Shown in pieces: positions 52,822 to 62,569 of a stretch of 64,000 nt of DNA (the first letter of the stretch is position 1; each line of letters starts with the position of its first letter). The notes beneath the pieces are model-generated. The model saw only the letters and a list, made by a program, of their open reading frames with translations, searched no databases and was not told where the DNA came from. This stretch comes from Umbelopsis ramanniana AG (lineage: Eukaryota; Mucoromycota; Umbelopsidomycetes; Umbelopsidales; Umbelopsidaceae), in NCBI RefSeq assembly GCF_025399195.1, contig NW_026252106.1:1-64000 (forward strand), read 5' to 3'. Position numbers and translations under genes: made by a program.

Positions 52822-55227
52822 TTACGCCAAACTGAGATCAAAAAGCTCCATAACGACCATAACATCGATGTTGGAGGTTTCAGCAATTCCGTCAGTCAGG
52901 ACTACGTTGGTGGTGTAGCTTTTTCCAGGCACCCTTTCAGCAGCCATCCACTTGTCGTCACTTTCTTCCGACATCTCACATTTTGATACAGGCATGAACG
53001 CTCGGTGCTCACGCTCCACAGGTGCCGAGACAATGCCATCCGCATCAGCAACCATGTGACGGTTGAGACAGTATAAGGAATACGTAACTTTTCTGTCTTT
53101 CATCTGTTTCGTACTCTTTCCTCCAGCACCCTCCAATTCTTTCAAAAGGGCAATGGAAGGCTTGGGCGGCGTGGATGATGCGCGACGTCGACTAGACTTG
53201 ATTTTTTCTTGTTTTGTTTGGTCTTGATGATAGTTGGGCGGAGATGCATGTGAGTATGGAAAACGAGATGGTGTTGGTTGTCGCGTCGCTTGGCGTTTGG
53301 ACATGGGCTGAGGAGAAAAAGTCTCAAAGGTGGATTTGCTTCGAACCGTCGACACAGTAGAGCTAGAGTCGTTTTGTGAGATGGCTAATGCCTCAAGGGA
53401 CTCCCTGGCGGTCCTTCGTATTTGATAACGGCGAAAATCGATTTTCCCTTTGCTTCTTTGTAACTCAAAATTGCAGACTAGTTTCTTTGGCAAGTTTTCA
53501 AAGGATAAGACGAAAGCTTCGACTCTGACACGGTAACGAGTACCTAGGATTGTCTTTGGTGCTGAGTAAAATGTATTGCGCAAAGCCTTCACATACTTGC
53601 TTGGATAATCATTGGATGTTTGTGCCACAAGTTGAGCCAGTGCTCGCTTGGATGATAGCTTACTAGCCACCATGCTGCCGGGGTCTCTACCTTGCCAGTG
53701 CTCACCTAGAAGAGGTTCGTTTTCTTGGTCATTCTCATCGTCGCTGGAGTAGCCTTGACAACTTGCAAGATCACCATTCGGATCACTAAGCATTCTCTCA
53801 ATAGCGTCTGCCTCTTCTTCATCGTCTTGTCCCAGGAATATCATATCTTCTTTCCATTCGCTCTTTCTCATGGATGTCAGCTGAATGCTAGTTCCAAATC
53901 GAAACTTTGGGGTTCCTAGTAGCATACGCTTTTTCTTTGCAATACTGGTTTGGTTGAGACCGCTGTTTGCACCCACATCAAAGTATTCACTAAGAGCATC
54001 ATGTCGATCTGGTATCAATTCCGTGCTGCCGTCTTCATGAGATTTGTCAGCTTTCAAATCGACAGTTGGGAATACCAGCCGTTCTAGGGCTTCCCTCTGC
54101 CAAAGCGCGCGGAATACAGTGCCTTCTTCTACAAGACCATCTGCTCGAACTAGACTCAGTTGCGAGAAGGTCATGTTGCTATAAATTATGCTGTCATTCA
54201 GCAAGGATCGAAGCGCGTTGATCTTGTCACTGTATGGCGAACCGGCTGGCAAGTGGCTGTAATTTTTAAGTGAACTAACTTTGCTCGAATAATCAAACTT
54301 GTATCGCGAGGGTCTGGTGGCCAAAAATCGTGTTTCAGCCTGCTGGCTATCATCGTTCTGCCTCTTCCTCTTTCGCGACATAATTTCCTCTGCAGTGATG
54401 TCAGCTCCAGGCTGGTCAACATCGATGCTGTCTGATGAAGTAAAGCTTGAAAGTCGTTGCTTATTTCGTTCAATGGCTTCAGAGTCGTTCATTCGCATTG
54501 TGTTTTCAACTTCGTCTATCAAGGTTTGCAGTATGCGTTTCAAAATCATATACCGCTCAAACTCGCCTTGGACGAACAAAAGTTCAGCACTCAAAATGTC
54601 TTGCATCCAATCCAAGGGTAATTCGCAAAGACTTTCGGCGTTTTCAGCACCATTGCGAAACAGAATCAATAAGGCAGCGTCTCGAAGTTCATGGTAGTAA
54701 GTGGAAGAATGAGGAAGCTGACCAATCAAGTGAAGGTCGGAAACAATGGTGTCTACAGCTAGACGTTTCGACATGTATAGACGTAAGCATTGCTGAGTCA
54801 GATCATTGATATCAAATAAAATGGAAATTATCAGCACTCGAATAATGTCGTCTGGTTGCAAAGTATCCAAAAGAGCTTGCTTATCCGTCTCGTACAGCCA
54901 GCATAGGTTGAACGCGATATGGGATCCAAGAATACGGTAGGTCAAACGACGTTCTGGGTTTGGAGGGCCAGCCAATAGTGTTGGAAGAAAGCCTTTATAG
55001 GCCAGTGCTCGTTGCAAATCGATTGTGAACTGCAAGCGACGGTCCTTTTGCGAGCCTTGTTCCAGCAAAAGATCGTGAAGAAAGGGTGATTGCATGAGAA
55101 TGACTTTGTGCAGGTCATAGGTCAGCGAGAATGGCAACGCGCCATAAGCAAACGTTATGGAAACATCCGAGAACACGGCTTTTTCAAAAGCACTACGCCT
55201 CAAATGAGTCGCTAATGAGCCATCCAT
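52822..55227 (-). CDS. BTB/POZ-domain protein, intronless
   Basis: A single open frame of 801 residues without introns, unusual for this intron-rich window. Residues about 17-55 form a BTB domain (FSDVSITFAYGALPFSLTY, then LHKVILMQSPFLHDLL). Residues about 110-250 are helical and BACK-like (LCWLYETDKQALLDTL, LDWMQDILSAELLFVQGEFE). The middle has a basic block SRKRKRQ and acidic Ser-rich linkers. Residues about 440-620 include FRFGTSIQLTSMRKSEW and a folded-looking block with PKTILGTRYRVRVEAFVLSF. The C-terminus has a Ser/Pro/Arg linker and RKVTYSLYCLNRHMVA. It resembles fungal germ-cell-less-type BTB proteins. A Cul3 adaptor or nuclear role is inferred, not shown. Confidence 0.85.
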   Translation of the reverse strand: MDGSLATHLRRSAFEKAVFSDVSITFAYGALPFSLTYDLHKVILMQSPFLHDLLLEQGSQKDRRLQFTIDLQRALAYKGFLPTLLAGPPNPERRLTYRILGSHIAFNLCWLYETDKQALLDTLQPDDIIRVLIISILFDINDLTQQCLRLYMSKRLAVDTIVSDLHLIGQLPHSSTYYHELRDAALLILFRNGAENAESLCELPLDWMQDILSAELLFVQGEFERYMILKRILQTLIDEVENTMRMNDSEAIERNKQRLSSFTSSDSIDVDQPGADITAEEIMSRKRKRQNDDSQQAETRFLATRPSRYKFDYSSKVSSLKNYSHLPAGSPYSDKINALRSLLNDSIIYSNMTFSQLSLVRADGLVEEGTVFRALWQREALERLVFPTVDLKADKSHEDGSTELIPDRHDALSEYFDVGANSGLNQTSIAKKKRMLLGTPKFRFGTSIQLTSMRKSEWKEDMIFLGQDDEEEADAIERMLSDPNGDLASCQGYSSDDENDQENEPLLGEHWQGRDPGSMVASKLSSKRALAQLVAQTSNDYPSKYVKALRNTFYSAPKTILGTRYRVRVEAFVLSFENLPKKLVCNFELQRSKGKIDFRRYQIRRTARESLEALAISQNDSSSTVSTVRSKSTFETFSPQPMSKRQATRQPTPSRFPYSHASPPNYHQDQTKQEKIKSSRRRASSTPPKPSIALLKELEGAGGKSTKQMKDRKVTYSLYCLNRHMVADADGIVSAPVEREHRAFMPVSKCEMSEESDDKWMAAERVPGKSYTTNVVLTDGIAETSNIDVMVVMELFDLSLA

Positions 55228-55872
55228 ATTGCATATCTTGTGGCGACCGTGATCGCGCGTTCTTTTCTGGTGATACAGTAATTTTCGGATTTTTCACCGT
55301 CACAAGCTTCCACGCAAATACTGGCTATGGAACCAGGTCAGCACAATCCCGAAGTCCAAAATATAGCGCTGACGATGGTCAACTGTAGATCAACGCCGTG
55401 GTATAAGCGTCCCACAGAAATGCAATGTAACTACGCCTTCTGACTTGTGTTCCGGTACACCATTTATGACCTTCAAAAAATATTATTTTTTACTGTTCTC
55501 GTAATCGCTCATTGATGAATCACTATCCCAAAAAGGCACAGTCAACACGTTTGGCGAATTCTCCTACTCAAAAACTCAGCTAACGTCTTGAGAATTTCAT
55601 CACACCAAGGCCAAAAAAGGATGATGAAGATTCCATTTTGCCGCCAGATAGTCTACAAAAGAGCAAAAGAACAGAAACACGGAAAAATGAACAGCTGGCG
55701 ATACACAAATAGTGTTAGGTCAGGCATAATTCAGTGTAAGTCAGCGTGAAGACGATCCCTTCTCGAGTTTCCAGGAACATATGAGCGGAATCCTAATTGA
55801 TCAATTGTCCAACATCAAGGAGATTTTTAGGTGCTTCTTGTAATGATCTAATTTACTTCTTACTTCTTCGTT
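55228..55872. other. divergent intergenic region (BTB / PC-esterase)
   Basis: No gene is supported. The region holds the two divergent promoters. The plus frame at 55131-55388 mostly overlaps BTB coding sequence on the other strand. Confidence 0.5.
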
Positions 55873-57390
55873 ATGCTTTTGTCATTTTTGACTCCTCGAC
55901 ATATTATATTATTATTGTCATCCCTAACAGTTTTTCTATGGATCATATGGTCAGGGAGGGTCTCAGACCTACAAACGTCAATCACTAATTACGTCCGACC
56001 AGAGGAAGAAGAGACTTCGCTCATTATAAACAACAACGCTGTTGACCCTAGTCAGCTTTGCACGCCAGCCATGTTCAATGACGGTCAGTGGGTAGCTACA
56101 CACCTGCTTGATCCTTACAATGCTACAGTAGAGGATGTCCAGCGAGTTGGCCAATATACATGCAAAGAGGGATTTCAGCATAAATGCTATATGCGACCTG
56201 GTAAAGAGTTTCTGCGAAGTGCAAAAATGTACGTCTTTCGATACATCGTGACTAGTAAAACCCGCTACTAATTTCTCACACCTAATCATTCGGATCACCA
56301 GGGTGAACTACAAGTGGCAACCCAATTGCCATCTTTTGAACTTCCACTCGCATCTGTTTTCATCCCAGCTTCTTGCCAATCCAATGCTGTTTGTAGGAGA
56401 TTCCATAACTGAACTTCAATTTGAAAGCCTGAAATGTCTGCTGGGCGAACATTTCGATACAGCAAAACGTATAAAGAACACCAAGCATCATACAAAAACG
56501 CTCGGCCTACAAAATAAAACAGCTGTTGAATATATTCGAAGCGACTATCTCCTACGTCTCGATACTTGGAAAGTGCAACAGGAAGGAGAAGAACCAGGCC
56601 CATTACTCGGTATAGGATATAATGTCCCATGGTCAGTCATTTACGAACCCAGACAGGATCACTTAATTTCGGAAATTGCCACTAACAAAAATTATGGTTA
56701 CTCCATTGTAGGGTGCATTTGCTTCCCCGATATCGTTATCTTGTAGTCAATACGGCAGCTCATTGGCACAAATCCACATTGTTCGGTGAAGCAGAATCTA
56801 CAGATGAAATGCTGCAAGCTTACGAGCTTACTGTGAATGAAATATTGGATACCGTCCAACAATACCAACATCTCACAACTTACTTTCGAAGTTCACCATA
56901 TGGACATGGCAATTGTTCACAGTATACCGAACCCATGGTCAAACCTAACCCGCCTAATGGTACCGTACCTTGGGAACATCAGTGGCATCTATTCCCACAA
57001 ATGAGCAACATGTGGAAGGTATGTGATGATTTTGCATGCATTAAGGTACCTTCTTGTCGGGTGTATAAATTAACCGATCTTCAATGCTTCAGACTGCTAT
57101 CGAAAAACGAAATGACCCAAAGATCAAATATTTGGATGTATCTCGATTGTCTGAGCTGCGCGGAGACGTCCATTCTAAGCCAGATAAAGACTGTCTTCAT
57201 ATGTGTATCCCAGGTAAATAGAGAGAACTAGAGAGGGAGGGGGGAGTGAAGCTGGCAATAGAAAGAGAGGAGAAGAGAAAAAGAAGAGAAAGTGGAAGAC
57301 TAAGTTTATCTTTGTTTTCAAATAACAGGCCCTGTTGACGAGTGGAACAAGCTCCTATATCATGAAATTATGAGAGATCTTCTTGGCTAA
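55873..57390 (+). CDS. PC-esterase/TBL-like type II membrane protein
   Basis: A predicted Golgi or secretory-pathway O-acetyl-group enzyme of the PMR5N/PC-esterase class; plant TBL proteins acetylate cell-wall polysaccharides. One N-terminal anchor (IILLLSSLTVFLWIIWSG) suggests type II topology. A Cys-rich PMR5N-like region follows (CTPAMFNDGQWV, YTCKEGFQHKCYMRPG), then YKWQPNCHLLNFH. The esterase GDS block is FVGDSITELQFESL. The terminal catalytic DxxH block reads DCLHMCIPGPVDEWN, formed by splicing at 57214-57328. Both catalytic elements are present, so it should be active. Six or so exons. The last intron contains a purine-rich tract. The polysaccharide acceptor is unknown. Start at 55873; an overlapping frame at 55797 is not in phase with the anchor. 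Confidence 0.85.
57221..57305 (+). repeat. purine-rich intronic tract
   Basis: Nearly all bases in this stretch are A or G on the plus strand. It lies within the last intron (57214-57328) of the PC-esterase gene and makes that intron longer than its neighbours. It may affect splicing or simply be a low-complexity expansion. Confidence 0.6.
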
Positions 57391-57543
57391 AAGCTGCCAA
57401 TCAACCGCGCCAGCTCAGGCCACGCAAGCCATGGGCCGCGTCAGGCCCGGATAAATTTCTATTTCGGCAACAATTTGGCCGTTAATTTTGAGTCAAAGTA
57501 TAAAAATCGATAGAAAAAAAAACCAACTTGTAATTCATAGACC

Positions 57544-59120
57544 ATGACAGATATTAAACACGATACCACTCCAACGCTGCCTGCAGTGATTCCACCTACT
57601 TCGCACTTAAACTTCCTTCGCACTTGGTGGCAGCGCTCGGACAAAACTTCTGAAATTGCAGAGTCCCGACTTCTCAACCATTACCTCACTAAGAATGTCA
57701 TCGCTAGAGTGGACCGTGTCGACATTGGTGGCGAAAATCGCTTCATCAACACTCTTGTTGTCGAAAAGGCCAATAATAAGAATCTCAGTAGAGGAGAAGT
57801 CGAACATGGCTCGAACGACGGCCCTGTCGATGATAAGAAAGCCCTTGTGATGTGCCATGGTTATGGAGCAGGTACTTTGTCAATGCTTCTTTGTGCTTAT
57901 ATTACACTTGAAAGATTAACCAAGTAGCAATTGCACAGGTCTTGGTTTCTTTTACAAGAATTATAACGATATTGCTCAAGCCAGCCCTGGCTACCGCATT
58001 TTCTCGATTGGTAAGTTGAATGATGGGAAACTCCACAACTAGGAACTACTCTGACATTCCACGCTTCTGTTAATTCCAGATTGGTTGGGTATGGGTAGAA
58101 GCTCACGTCCAAAGTGGCAGATATTGAAAAAGAGAAATCAATCATGGGACGATGTTGTTGAAGAGGTACTGATCATTGCATAATCCTTTGCGAGAAGTGA
58201 CATTTTTGCCAAGACTAACTCTATTATGATTTCAGACCGAATCTCACTTTATACAATGCTTGGAAGATTGGAGAAAGGCTCAGAAACTCGAGAAAATGAC
58301 CTTGATGGGGCACTCACTAGGAGGCTATATGGCAACCTGCTACGCACTCAAGCACCCTGAGCGTGTTGAAAAACTCATTCTCGTGTCACCTGTTGGTCTT
58401 CCTGTCAGTCCCTTTGATCAGACGGAAGAAGATAAACCAGAAGTGGCTTTACCAAAGGAAGCTGAACAGCTCGGAAAAGCTATGGAGGCCGAAGTGACGG
58501 AACGTGAATTTCAAAATTCACCCAACGGAACACCTAGACGTATCCCAAGCTGGGCAGCTTATCTCTGGGATAAAAATGTGACTCCTATGAGTGTGGTGCG
58601 ACTCGGTGGTCCACTAGGCGCTAGGTGAGTACTATCAACTGCAAGCCATGTGCTTAACAGAGTGCTGACTCTCTTCTTGCGTTAAACAGACTGGTAAACC
58701 AATATACCAGCCGTCGATTTGCGCACCTAAACACTGAAGAGCAACATTCTTTGTACGACTATCTGTAAGTTATAATCTTCAAATTGCATCGTTCGATGAT
58801 ACACGATGGCCGTCTAACATATAACATATAGATACCACATCACATCCTCCACTGGCTCTGGAGAATACGCATTAGCTTCCGTTTTGTCTCCTGGAGCTTA
58901 TGCTCGCAAACCCCTAATCCACCGACTTCCGGAACTAAAGATGCCAACAGTGTTTATCTACGGCACTATTGACTGGATGGATTACAAGTCTGCAGAAGAG
59001 GCTGGCAAGAAGATGAGTGTATATACAAAGATCTACCGTATTAGCGCAGGAGGACACCATATGTACTTGGACAACCATAAGGAATTTAACGATGTGGTCA
59101 CAGAAGTGCTTGGTGCATAA
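57544..59120 (+). CDS. alpha/beta hydrolase, ABHD4/5-CLD1 family
   Basis: A lipid hydrolase or acyltransferase of the group that includes animal ABHD4/ABHD5 and yeast Cld1 (cardiolipin phospholipase) and Ict1. The N-terminus gives LPAVIPPTSHLNFLRTWW, then AESRLLNHYL. Blocks run ALVMCHGYGAGLGFFYKNY (oxyanion region), RIFSIDWLGMGRSSRP, then MGHSLGGYMATCYALKHPER with nucleophile Ser, PVGLP, GSGEYALASVLSPGAYARKP and PTVFIYGTIDWMDY with the Asp. It ends SAGGHHMYLDNHKEFN with the catalytic His and the HX4D acyltransferase-like motif. The triad is complete, so unlike ABHD5 (which lacks Ser) it should be catalytic. About seven exons, 153 bp after the PC-esterase gene. Mitochondrial phospholipid remodelling is a reasonable inference. 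Confidence 0.9.
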
Positions 59121-59499
59121 TGAACCGTTCGTTTATGAAAGTAAACTTGAAACTCCAGCTAGACTACTACACAAAATTGTAATTTTACGTAAACATAAAA
59201 CACTCCCAATTAATTTGAAGCTGATGGATATAGATGGAATACGATTGCTATGAAGTCATATGGAGTGGATATAAGCACTGAGCTTTGAGAATGAGCTATA
59301 ACCATGACATTTCGTAACGCTTCCGCCCTATACACCGGTACGAGCAGCAGTAGAGACGGCAGACAAATAATAATAGATTGTGGTATAGATTAACTCATAC
59401 TGTCTTGTCGAAATTTACAATGCGAGATGCCAAATAATTTGTACTGTAGTATTACAAGTAAAGAGTATGTCTAGCTGGTATAAATGTATAGCCAAACAT
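59121..59499. other. convergent 3' flanks (ABHD / SIKE-family)
   Basis: No gene seen. Two genes end into this stretch. Plus-strand frames here overlap ABHD coding ends or have no domain. Confidence 0.5.
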
Positions 59500-60549
59500 T
59501 CACTTCGGGCCAACCAAAGTGTCGGATGATTTTTCTCGCACAGTATCATTCTCAATTCCTAAATTAAACACATTCATGTCCTTGTTGAGCATATCTCTAA
59601 GTCCTTGATTCTCCACAACTAACTGCTGGATGACCGTATCTTGCTCTGATTCTGTGCCCAAAGAATATAATTCTCGCAGCATCCGGGCGATCTTGGATAT
59701 ATTTAGCTGCAACATCTTGTTCTCCCAAACCAAAGCCGACGTTGTTTGCTATTATTCCCGTAGAAGGTCTGTTAAATCCCTCGTCGCATGTGTACACTAC
59801 GTAATGGAGAGCTTCTTCTACCCTCTGAGGACTTACCCGTTCAGCCGATAAAAGGCTGTCATATTCTCGCTGTAATCGCAACACCGCATCATTGTGTGAA
59901 TTCTATGGAAGCAACGTTAGCACACTGATCACATGTAGCTAGTCGCTATAATGACATATCCCTTACAACTTGTAACCGCATACTACTTGTAGCTGACTCC
60001 ATGCCCGACTCATAATCTTTGAGCAAGCGCTTTAATTGCGCACACTCTGCTTCTAATTGCTGATTCTTGTTGGTCATAGTTCGCAACTGACGCTTCAGCT
60101 CATCTTGTTTAGCGCTTGTTTCGTCTGATTCCTCTAATGTTTCAGGAGAGTTTTGACTTGCGCTTGCTGGCTCTGCATTGCGCTGTTGCGAATCATTATA
60201 ATTATCTGGTGCCGTTGTCCAGTTGCTATTGTTAGCTAAGAATGATACTAGTTTCAGTCGCCAAGAACATTTGCAAGCTTTTCTTGTGATATACGCTTAC
60301 TCACATAGTTCCCCATTGTGATTAAAGACGCCTGACGTAAGTAAAGCCGAAGATCGTTGCTACAATTTAAGATGTTGGTCTACGACCCCCCATCAAGCTA
60401 GGACTCAAATGCATAACTGTTGCTCAGCTTACCTTCACGTCGGACATTTGCTGAGTGATGCCATTGATTGCTTCTTTGTTTGCTGATTGCTGCTGTGCTA
60501 GTTCATTGGTTAGGCGCCATATTTGTTGAAGCGTATTTTCCTCAACCAT
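59500..60549 (-). CDS. SIKE/FGFR1OP2-family coiled-coil protein (STRIPAK, SCI1-like)
   Basis: A short coiled-coil protein; its animal relatives FGFR1OP2 and SIKE1, and Sordaria SCI1, are small subunits of the STRIPAK phosphatase-kinase complex. The start at 60549 gives MVEENTLQQIWRLTNELAQQ, then ANKEAINGITQQMSDVK. A polar Ser-rich region follows with a long heptad stretch (DELKRQLRTMTNKNQQLEAE, CAQLKRLLKDYE) and AVLRLQREYDSLLSAER. Splicing at the GTAAGT after that joins QTTSALVWENKMLQLNIS, then the family signature QQLVVENQGLRDMLNKD near the C-terminus. About five exons and 250 residues. Complex membership is inferred from family; no other STRIPAK gene lies in this window. An E2F-like site lies 25 bp before the start codon. 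Confidence 0.82.
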
Positions 60550-60888
60550 TACTGGCAAGAAAAGTATAAAGAAGCGCGCCAAATGTTTAGCTGAAAAAAT
60601 TCCTTGTCGGCTGACCTACACGAGCCAACTCGACAGACACAACTAGCCAGGTATTCTTGAAGAAAATCCCTTCAGTGCTCTATGTCCTCAACTCAAAAAA
60701 AATAAAACATAGTGCAAGCAGGTGCTTCAATAGATCCCTGAAGTGCATGAATTTACACATAACATGTCAGACAAGCATTTTGGATATTGATGTTTTCATC
60801 GTTATCAAGCTACAGCAGCTATATTACATTTATTTACACATATAAGATTATATATCTGCTATGATTCCACTGCTATCGCTGAGAAGCT
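60550..60888. other. spacer between the SIKE-family and MFS genes
   Basis: No gene supported. It holds the SIKE-family promoter (with the E2F-like site at 60574) and the 3' flank of the MFS gene. The plus frame at 60657-60845 has no domain. Confidence 0.5.
60574..60583 (-). promoter_or_regulatory. E2F-like site before the SIKE-family gene
   Basis: On the gene's strand the bases read TTTGGCGCGC, matching the strong E2F form TTTGGCGC. It ends about 25 bp before the start codon at 60549. This position is close for an upstream site but common for E2F, which acts near transcription starts. Confidence 0.45.
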
Positions 60889-62569
60889 CTACAGCCTGTA
60901 CACAAAATTAGGATCTTGACGATCCGTAATGTCATTGTCAACACTAGTCAACTTTTCTCCGCCAAGGGCAGCTCTTCGCTTGTTCTCATGAGCCATGGAG
61001 AAACGTAAGTATACCATGAGGAGGATCATTACAAAGTTAGCTGAGATACAGCCCACCATGCCTCCCACATACTTTGGACCGTCAATCATGATCACAGGCC
61101 CAATGATGTTACCAACAGTGTAACCTATGATCATCATTGCATTCGTAACCAATTTCTTCGTATACCCGTTGGTGTTTGCGGCAACAGAACTGATCACAAG
61201 CACATAAGCAGCGGCATATCCATAGGTAAGGTAGAGTCCACAGAGTTTTCCTCCGACACTTGGTACAGCAACCAGAAGGATCAAGCCTACTTCAGCAACT
61301 AACATCAGGCCAACGCAAGTGAATAATCGGTCTCCGGTGCGACTATGTATCCAGGCACCAACAAGAATGAGGAGAACATCAAAGATACCAGAGGGCATTT
61401 GTAATAGGATGGAATTGAGACCCTGAGATTCAATAAATGCATTAGCGGGACAAGACTATATTGCTTGGAAGGCCGCGAGATTAAACTTACCGAGAATCCA
61501 AACCCTTGGGTGATCAAAGTAGAAAACGTTGTGAGAGCCCCGTTGGTCATGTTGTTAAGTAAAGCACAGAAGAAGAAAATCCAAGTTTTCTGATCCTTCA
61601 ATGCTTCAATCACCTGGTCTCTTTTGAATTCGTGTGTTCGGTAGACACCATTGTCCGCCAAGCGATCTGCCACAATGAGCTTCTCATCTTCAGTAAGATG
61701 AAGTCTTGCTGAGTAAGGATCATCAATTAATACGAAGAATACAACGATGCCAACAAGACAGGTAATAGACCCCAGTATAATCATAATCCTATTAATACAA
61801 CAAGTATTAACATAGTGTCTACGATGATTTCAAGAATGGATGGTATAATCAAGATGCTTACCATTGCCAGGCCCACAAAGATCGAACCCCATCCATTTGG
61901 CCAATGCCATAGCCGACAAGTCCTCCAAGGGAAGATGCAAAACCATTGAAAAGCCACCAGGCTCCAATTCGGGTCACTTGTTCTTGTTTTCGGTAAAAGG
62001 TATTGGTGAGCATGATGAAGATGGGATTAACACAGGCTTCAAAAAAACCGAGTAAGAAGCGTAGGCCAGCTAGCTCCGAGAAATTTTTTCCAAGCGAAGT
62101 GCATGCCAGAACGATGCCCCATAAAAACACAATAGTTCCAACTAGCCTGCCTAGTGGAAACCGCTGCATCAAGTAACTGTTGGGGAGCTGATATAGAAAT
62201 TGTTTTTCAGTATCGATCAAGATGTGACCTGGAACGTATGGATCATTAACGTACCTGCATAGTCAAATAACCAATGTAGAACAGCGATCCCAGAAGTGCA
62301 TACTCAGATCCATGCAAGTTAGTGTCTACGATGATTCCAAGCACTGACGCATAGGATAAAGATGTCTTGTCCAAAAACTGAAGAAATCCAACTGCGCACA
62401 TGATCGGCAGTATTTTTGTATCAATCTTTCGAACAAGCTTTTTCTCTTCATCGGATAATATCACTCTGGCGTTAGGATTGTGGGCATCTGCTGGGTTTGG
62501 CAATGCCTCCAGATACGTAACATCCACTTGTTTAGATTCAGATTTCTGATCTACGTCAGGAGTGGACAT
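60889..62569 (-). CDS. MFS permease, anion:cation symporter (Dal5/Tna1-like) family
   Basis: A 12-helix plasma-membrane transporter of the ACS group, whose fungal members carry allantoate, nicotinate, pantothenate, biotin and similar organic anions. Four exons. The N-terminal tail is polar, followed by KKLVRKIDTKILPIMCAVGF, LDKTSLSYASVLGI and GSEYALLGSLFYIGYLTMQ joined to LPNSYLMQRFPLGRLVGTIV, the classic ACS signature. Next are GLRFLLGFFEACVNPIF, then FYRKQEQVTRIGAWWLFNGF, GGLVGYGIGQMDG, and DDPYSARLHLTEDEKLIVADR in the central loop. The last exon ends RFSMAHENKRRAALGG. The substrate cannot be assigned. GATA motifs upstream would fit nitrogen control. Confidence 0.9.
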
